From the NCBI GenBank assembly GCA_030077755.1, contig JAQJZZ010000010.1:2294001-2358000 (forward strand): 64,000 nucleotides of DNA, read 5' to 3'. The position numbers were made by a program, and so were the translations under genes. This document shows, in pieces, positions 59,048 to 64,000 of the stretch; positions within the stretch are counted from its first letter, which is position 1; the number at the start of each line of letters is the position of its first letter. The notes beneath the pieces are model-generated. The model saw nothing but the letters and a program-made list of their open reading frames with translations. It was not told the origin of the DNA and ran no database searches. The DNA comes from Filosporella fistucella. Taxonomy: Eukaryota; Ascomycota; Leotiomycetes; Helotiales.

Positions 59048-61828
59048 TCACTGCTTGCCACCTCCTCTGTGTCCACCACCAGGTGGCTTTTTAACTTTGC
59101 CACGGCGTGGGGGTTGGGACCCACCAGAAGGCTTGGCCTTCTTTTGACTATTCTGGCTATTGGAATTGCCTTGATTTTTCTGCTTGCCCTGGCCTTGCCG
59201 ATTGACTTGATTGTTGTAATTGTTGTGATTGCCTTTGCTGTTCTGATCATTCTGGTTGTTTTGCATCGAGAATGAAAAAGAACCTGGCTGTGACAATTGG
59301 CCTTGATCGAAACCATTTTGGAGATTCAACGAATTTGGCCCATTGAAATGTTGATGTTGCCGAGGAGGATATCTAGGACCTTGAGGTCGCTTGTAGCTGC
59401 CACTCGAGCCAGCGTTGCGTGGAACATTTCCTGACTGGATCTTTGGCCGAATGAAGGTGTTGTCCTCATCGTCCGAGTCCTCCAGATCGATTGGGTTTTC
59501 AGCATTGCCTTTAATGGACAATATCTCCTGAGTTGGGGGTGGCAATAAGTAATCACCCGCAGAAAGTGCTGTAGCTTCGGCTGTGGGATCTATATATTGC
59601 AGAAGATTATGTGTCGACCAGGTTACGCCACCCGAGAGTATTCGACCGCGGTGTAGTCCACACTCAGGCCCAAAGTGTGTCCCAGCACATTTGTAGCAAT
59701 GAACCTGAATTTCACGTACCTTCAAGATCTCTTGGGTGTGTGGGCGGAAACTTCTCCAGACGTGGTGGCAGCTATCTTCTAAATGATCTCGCGATTGACA
59801 AATGTTACAATTCGATTCGGACCTTGCAGGTAGCAGCTTTTCAGGGCATTCATTCGTTGAATGTTGTCCACGGACACGACATTTCCCACAAATGACGTTG
59901 CTTGAACACATCAATGAGGAGTGCTTACTCCCGCAATGTGTGCATGTCATAAGGGGGCAGTTTTGAGAAAGATGCCCACGTCCGGCACAAGCCAAACAGA
60001 AGACAAACGCACCAGCAGATGGGAAGTATCGGCGCTGAAGTAGAAGGTCAGCCGCTGAAATATCAATCGCCATGAGCTCAGAAGTTGGTGATGCGCTTGG
60101 CCCTTCTTTTGTTGTAGATTCAAGAAGAGTGGAATCTTTTGCTGTGGGTTCACTAAGAACAGGGTTTTTTGCGTTTACTTCTTTTGATGTCGATTCAGAA
60201 GGAACGGAATCTTTGGCATTTACATCTCCCGTGCTAGATTCCAAAAGAATGGAATCTTTCGTATTCAACTGTTGCACTGCTCTAAAGTATAGCAATTTAT
60301 CAAATGCGGGTTCGGGTTTCGAGTTTAGCCAGTTAAGATAAGACTTGACGTTTTTCAGAGTCCCATTCTTCGCTTTTTTGTGCATAAGCCGACCCTCTTT
60401 GCTCCAGCCCTTCATCATATCCTCGTCGATGGGATGGAAGTGAAGCGCGGGTTGAAGAGATTCCCTGTGGACTGACGTGAGATATTCCAGCTTTGATGCC
60501 GGGTTTCCATATACAGCATTTAGATAGTCTTGGATATGCTGATCCGTTCCATTAAATGCGACAACATAATACTGTCTCTGACGAGGCGTGAAGTTAGGGG
60601 TCTGCCGAGACAGCATAGCTAGCTGCACGGTTTTGACACCACGAAGATGAAGCGAGCGCAAGTACTCTTGTCTTGTGTTTGGATCGTTAGAGGCACTAGC
60701 GTATATTTGTTTTTCCGCGTCGGGCCAGTCTCGTTGATGCTTTTTGTTTATGGATTGGTAGGTGGGATCTGGGATATTAAGAACAGAGAGAGGCGTTGAG
60801 GCCAAGCTAGACGCCTCAATTTGAGGAGGTTGCGCCGAACTGTCTTTGCGAGGAGGGAGGTGGGAATAAAGGCTGTCCAGGTATGCTCGAGTTTCCTTGG
60901 CTCTGTTACTCCTAGGCTCTCCAGAGTGTGACGAGCCTCGATCATCAGAAAGATTTTGGAGAGATTCGGCAGGTGAGTCCTCTACCATCTTGGCATCAAC
61001 AGAGCTTGGATCGCCATCCTCAGATATTTGATGGGGTGAATCGGCAATGGAGTTTCCTACCATCATCGCATCAAATGATTTTGGATTGTCCTTCTCAGAT
61101 GTCTGCTTGGGTGGAACGCCTGTCATATATTCTGTGGTCACCACTCCGACAGGTTCTGCATTGTCATCTCCATAGTAACTTCTCGCGGTCTTCAATTTTG
61201 CCTTCGCTTTGCTTCCGAACGAAGTTCTCAACCCGCTTTTGACACCAGCATTCCAAGCAGGCTTTGCAGATTGTAAATTGCTGCTGGCGGTATTCGAAGT
61301 GAAATCAGTCCGGCCCATCTGAGCTCCCGGCTGGTCGAAATCGCCCTTCAGCAACGAGAAGATAGAGGTTGGTTTAGATGAAGAGGGTTCGGACATTTCT
61401 GCTTCCCCGGCTGAAGAGATCTCAATCGGTGGAAGTTCAGAGACGTAATTTACCCCCTCAATTCCTCCAAGGTAAGAGTCATTGTCAGGCTTTCGACGTT
61501 TCTGAGACCCATCTTCGTGGGTATCATCATGTGTGTTGCTACTTGAAGAGTAATCGTTTGTATTGACTTCTTCGATGTTTCGTTTACGGCCGACAGCGGC
61601 TGTCCTCGAATCTTCTTGCTCAGATTCTACCAACATAGTGGTCGACCCTTGATGGAAGTCTGAAGTATGTGAGCCCGCAGAGTCTTGACGCGTATCAAGC
61701 TGCATAGAGTCGAGCTCTGGTACAGACTCGGGAGCAACAGACTTGCGATGTGCCGTAGCATCATCAGCGGAACTCAACACCGCATCGCCCATCTTGGTGT
61801 CAACTGCTTCTGGAGGTGGGTCTGCCAT
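59048..61828 (-). CDS. Zinc-knuckle protein of the Air1/Air2 (TRAMP) type
   Basis: Single exon, 926 aa. Around residues 610-720 are five CCHC-type knuckles: CLACAGRGHLSQNC, CTHCGSKHSSLMC, CGKCRVRGQHSTNEC, CNICQSRDHLEDSC, CYKCAGTHFGPEC. A five-knuckle array is the signature of Air1/Air2, RNA-binding subunits that guide the TRAMP poly(A) polymerase complex to nuclear RNAs for exosome decay. The long N-terminal part is Ser/Glu-rich and disordered-looking, with a helical region before the knuckles. The C-terminus is rich in Gln, Asn, Gly, Arg and Lys. I start at MADPPPEAVD rather than the in-frame ATG 33 bp upstream because of fit, not proof. It is several times longer than yeast Air1, so identity as the orthologue is moderate. 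Confidence 0.8.
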   Translation of the reverse strand: MADPPPEAVDTKMGDAVLSSADDATAHRKSVAPESVPELDSMQLDTRQDSAGSHTSDFHQGSTTMLVESEQEDSRTAAVGRKRNIEEVNTNDYSSSSNTHDDTHEDGSQKRRKPDNDSYLGGIEGVNYVSELPPIEISSAGEAEMSEPSSSKPTSIFSLLKGDFDQPGAQMGRTDFTSNTASSNLQSAKPAWNAGVKSGLRTSFGSKAKAKLKTARSYYGDDNAEPVGVVTTEYMTGVPPKQTSEKDNPKSFDAMMVGNSIADSPHQISEDGDPSSVDAKMVEDSPAESLQNLSDDRGSSHSGEPRSNRAKETRAYLDSLYSHLPPRKDSSAQPPQIEASSLASTPLSVLNIPDPTYQSINKKHQRDWPDAEKQIYASASNDPNTRQEYLRSLHLRGVKTVQLAMLSRQTPNFTPRQRQYYVVAFNGTDQHIQDYLNAVYGNPASKLEYLTSVHRESLQPALHFHPIDEDMMKGWSKEGRLMHKKAKNGTLKNVKSYLNWLNSKPEPAFDKLLYFRAVQQLNTKDSILLESSTGDVNAKDSVPSESTSKEVNAKNPVLSEPTAKDSTLLESTTKEGPSASPTSELMAIDISAADLLLQRRYFPSAGAFVFCLACAGRGHLSQNCPLMTCTHCGSKHSSLMCSSNVICGKCRVRGQHSTNECPEKLLPARSESNCNICQSRDHLEDSCHHVWRSFRPHTQEILKVREIQVHCYKCAGTHFGPECGLHRGRILSGGVTWSTHNLLQYIDPTAEATALSAGDYLLPPPTQEILSIKGNAENPIDLEDSDDEDNTFIRPKIQSGNVPRNAGSSGSYKRPQGPRYPPRQHQHFNGPNSLNLQNGFDQGQLSQPGSFSFSMQNNQNDQNSKGNHNNYNNQVNRQGQGKQKNQGNSNSQNSQKKAKPSGGSQPPRRGKVKKPPGGGHRGGGKQ

Positions 61829-62733
61829 GATCAAGGGTGCAAGTACTTGTAGGCCATACAAGATTGAATTGAAGGCTGTGAATTTGGTGACGGCAAACGG
61901 AGGTGATATGCGTGGTGCAGTCTAAATCAGGAAAGTTAGCACAGTTGAACTGAACTTGCTGTTGATTTTGATTCTCAAAATATCGAGACAGAGAACTGCT
62001 TAAAGTTGTTGTAGACGCGTTGCTAGACAAAACAAACGACGTTGTTGTTGCGATGCAATTCACAACGCGATCCCTTCTCCTCGGGATTTTTTTTATGTAT
62101 CGAGGTGAGGTGTAAAGAGGCGTAAAGGCAAAATCTCGTAAATTCGTAAACCTTGTACACGCTAGGCAGACCCTTGTTTGCTCGGTCAAGCCAGAATTCA
62201 CCTCAACTCCAGCAACATCCCCCAGTTTATTCATTCTACACATCGATATCTTCAGTGTCCAGTTCGAATTTTCTTCTGCGTGTCTTCGATCTTCGTCGAC
62301 AACTTGCCAACTTCCAACTGTCTCTTCCATCCGTTCCATTGCCTTGGAGAAAGCGGTAAGCAAGCATTTGCCCTCCTCCCTAGCTGACAGCGTTATTGTA
62401 CGAGGGTACCGTACCTCGATATGCATGTACACGTGCTTTTTCCCAGCTACAGAATCACCTTTCTATTCAGGAGTATGTAGTGCTGACATTGTGCCGGCTC
62501 TGCTCCAGATCTTTCAAGCTTCCTCCGACCCCATTGTTGCCTCACCGTCATCAGAATCCCCCATTTCCTTCCAACTCATTCTCGAATCGAACCCTACGCT
62601 CTTTCGAGCGTTCCCAACCTTCAACATTCCTCCCAATAATACCGCCAAACTGTCTTCACCGATCCTCCTACCTCGCACCGTCTCGTACGACGCGACCTCC
62701 AAACCTCCCCGCCCGAGCGGTCCGTACAGAGCA
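61829..62733. promoter_or_regulatory. Shared divergent promoter region of the zinc-knuckle gene and ORM1
   Basis: 905 bp between the two start codons. The frame upstream of ORM1 stays open back to 62,344, but it does not belong to the conserved protein. Pyrimidine-rich stretches near 62,500-62,700 probably lie in the ORM1 5' UTR. No specific operator was identified. Confidence 0.45.
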
Positions 62734-63438
62734 ATGAGTGAGCAAAAGACAGGACGGAGGCGGCGGTCGAGTAGTTTGTTGTACCAGGAGCCTCCGGAAA
62801 CGATAGAGCATATGAGCGATCAAGCAGCACTTCCAAATCTCAATGCAAATTGGGTAAACGCAAAGGGTTAGTACTCATCATAGAAGTCCCAAGCTTCATC
62901 GTCTTCACCTTTAGCTTTGCCCAATCAGAAATTCTACTTGCTGCAAACGAATCATTACTGACATACTACAATGACAGGTGCTTGGACGATACATTTAGTC
63001 TTGATAGCGGCCCTCAAGATCCTTTTCGATATCATTCCGGGGGTTTCACAGGAGACGTCATGGACGTTGACAAACATTTCATACATGTTCGGGTCATTTC
63101 TGATGTTTCATTGGGTCCGCGGCGTACCATTTGAATTCAATGCTGGAGCGTACGACAATTTGAACATGTGGGAACAAATCGACAATGGAGCACAGTACAC
63201 TCCTGCGAAAAAGTTCCTTCTCAGCGTACCCATTGTGCTATTTTTGTTGAGCACCCACTATACCCATTACGACTTGACGTATTTCACCATTAATTTCCTA
63301 GCGGTACTGGGTGTTGTGATACCAAAGTTGCCATACGTATGTTGACAGAGCCACTTCGATTTGGTTTGAAGCTAACAATTTCTACAGAGTCATCGCACAC
63401 GCGTAGGCTTGTTCTCAGGAGCACCAGAAGATAGGTAG
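62734..63438 (+). CDS. ORM1: ORM1/ORMDL sphingolipid-synthesis regulator
   Basis: Three exons: 62734-62866, 62978-63336, 63388-63438; 180 aa, the normal length. ER membrane protein that binds and inhibits serine palmitoyltransferase, setting sphingolipid output. Visible: Ser-rich N-terminus (RRRRSSSLL) like the phosphorylated region of yeast Orm1/2, the conserved NANWVNAKGAWTIHLVLI spanning the first splice, TSWTLTNISYMFGSFLMFHW, GVPFEFNAGAYDNLNMWEQI, and a final hydrophobic pair of helices (LLSVPIVLFLLSTHYTHYD). It ends with HRTRVGLFSG after the second splice. The start is the Met just before the basic/Ser stretch. Confidence 0.95.
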
Positions 63439-64000
63439 CAATATGAATAGATCATTGCGTGGCGTTTGTAAGATACGTTGAGGCTTACCGTTTTATTTGG
63501 GCGGTACGCAAATTGCACGACTTTGCAGGAAATGCTCCCGTCGGCGACAGATGTGTTTAAGGCAGGAAAAGGAGGTATACATGTCTTGGCTACATCAATC
63601 AGAGCATTTCTAGGGGAAGGTTTCGATTGTATGGTATACTGTGCTTGACGATAACGTATTTTTGGTACATCGAGTATGTGATAAATTACGTCATGGGAGT
63701 AATGATGTGGGCTTGAAGAAACGCGGACGTTTTGCATTTCTGTCCAGTGACAACAACTCTTCCCACACAAAATTCAAGAAGGGCATGGTCAAATTGCAAG
63801 TGCATTTATTGGTATTTCCATCGTTCCAGCCACCTTTCCTTCTGTTCCAAATTTTTAATCAACTTTTTGAAGACTTTTTCCAAGATAAGTCAAGAACCGT
63901 CATATCCTGCTATATTTTCTCGACTGCTCAAATGTTCCGCTTCAACTAACAACCAAAGAATGGGTAAATTTACCGGCCACACGCCTTTACTCACGTCAGC
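63439..64000. other. Downstream of ORM1 to the window edge
   Basis: Contains the ORM1 3' UTR. An open frame on the minus strand (63,390-63,770) overlaps the last ORM1 exon and shows no recognisable family. Any gene beyond lies outside the window. Confidence 0.4.

Noticed and set aside
63390..63770. 126-codon minus-strand frame after ORM1
   Set aside because: Overlaps the last ORM1 exon and 3' UTR antisense, with no recognisable domain.
1..64000. CRISPR arrays, rRNA, tRNA or bacterial operon signals
   Set aside because: No regular spacer-repeat pattern, no recognisable RNA genes, and the gene structure is eukaryotic throughout.

Overview
The window is nuclear DNA of a filamentous ascomycete (Pezizomycotina; a leotiomycete would fit, but that is inference). 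The evidence is short GT-AG introns of about 40-145 bp with CTAAC-like branch sites, a HET-domain NLR gene, a full set of conserved fungal housekeeping genes, and a 14.4-kb AT-rich block with the marks of repeat-induced point mutation (RIP). Gene models below were built by hand, joining exons at consensus splice sites and checking that reading phases close; none has transcript support.

Layout. 1-14,440: a retrotransposon island. A chromodomain-bearing Ty3/Gypsy element (1033-8947, minus strand) with two 191-bp LTRs and a 5-bp target duplication sits inside an older Gypsy element. The older element's reverse transcriptase/RNase H side lies to the right and its integrase to the left. All are stop-riddled. 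14,562-17,289: a HET/NB-ARC/TPR (NLR-type) gene touching the edge of the island. 18,231-20,707: secreted copper amine oxidase. 22,418-23,945: secreted aldose 1-epimerase. 25,729-27,580: V-ATPase subunit B. 28,438-29,916: DUF676 lipase with a membrane segment. 31,298-33,610: REX3-type RNA exonuclease. 34,398-35,573: RFC5 clamp-loader subunit.

36,275-57,338 is the unusual part. Three very large, poorly characterised proteins are encoded together: A (1414 aa, minus), B (1316 aa, plus, divergent from A across an 835-bp shared intergenic) and C (about 1800 aa, 15 exons, plus, DUF6603-like). Between B and C is a four-helix membrane protein, and after C comes a seven-bladed PLL-type (DUF346 repeat) beta-propeller lectin. 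A, B and C carry sequence patterns that I associate with bacterial proteins of unknown function; the lectin family was described from Photorhabdus. I propose A-B-C, perhaps with the lectin, as one functional module, possibly acquired from bacteria long ago and since filled with introns. Its function is unknown.

59,048-63,438: an Air1/2-like zinc-knuckle protein and an ORM1/ORMDL sphingolipid regulator, divergent from a 905-bp shared promoter region. Intergenic stretches otherwise hold nothing I can identify. No tRNA, rRNA or CRISPR array was recognised.
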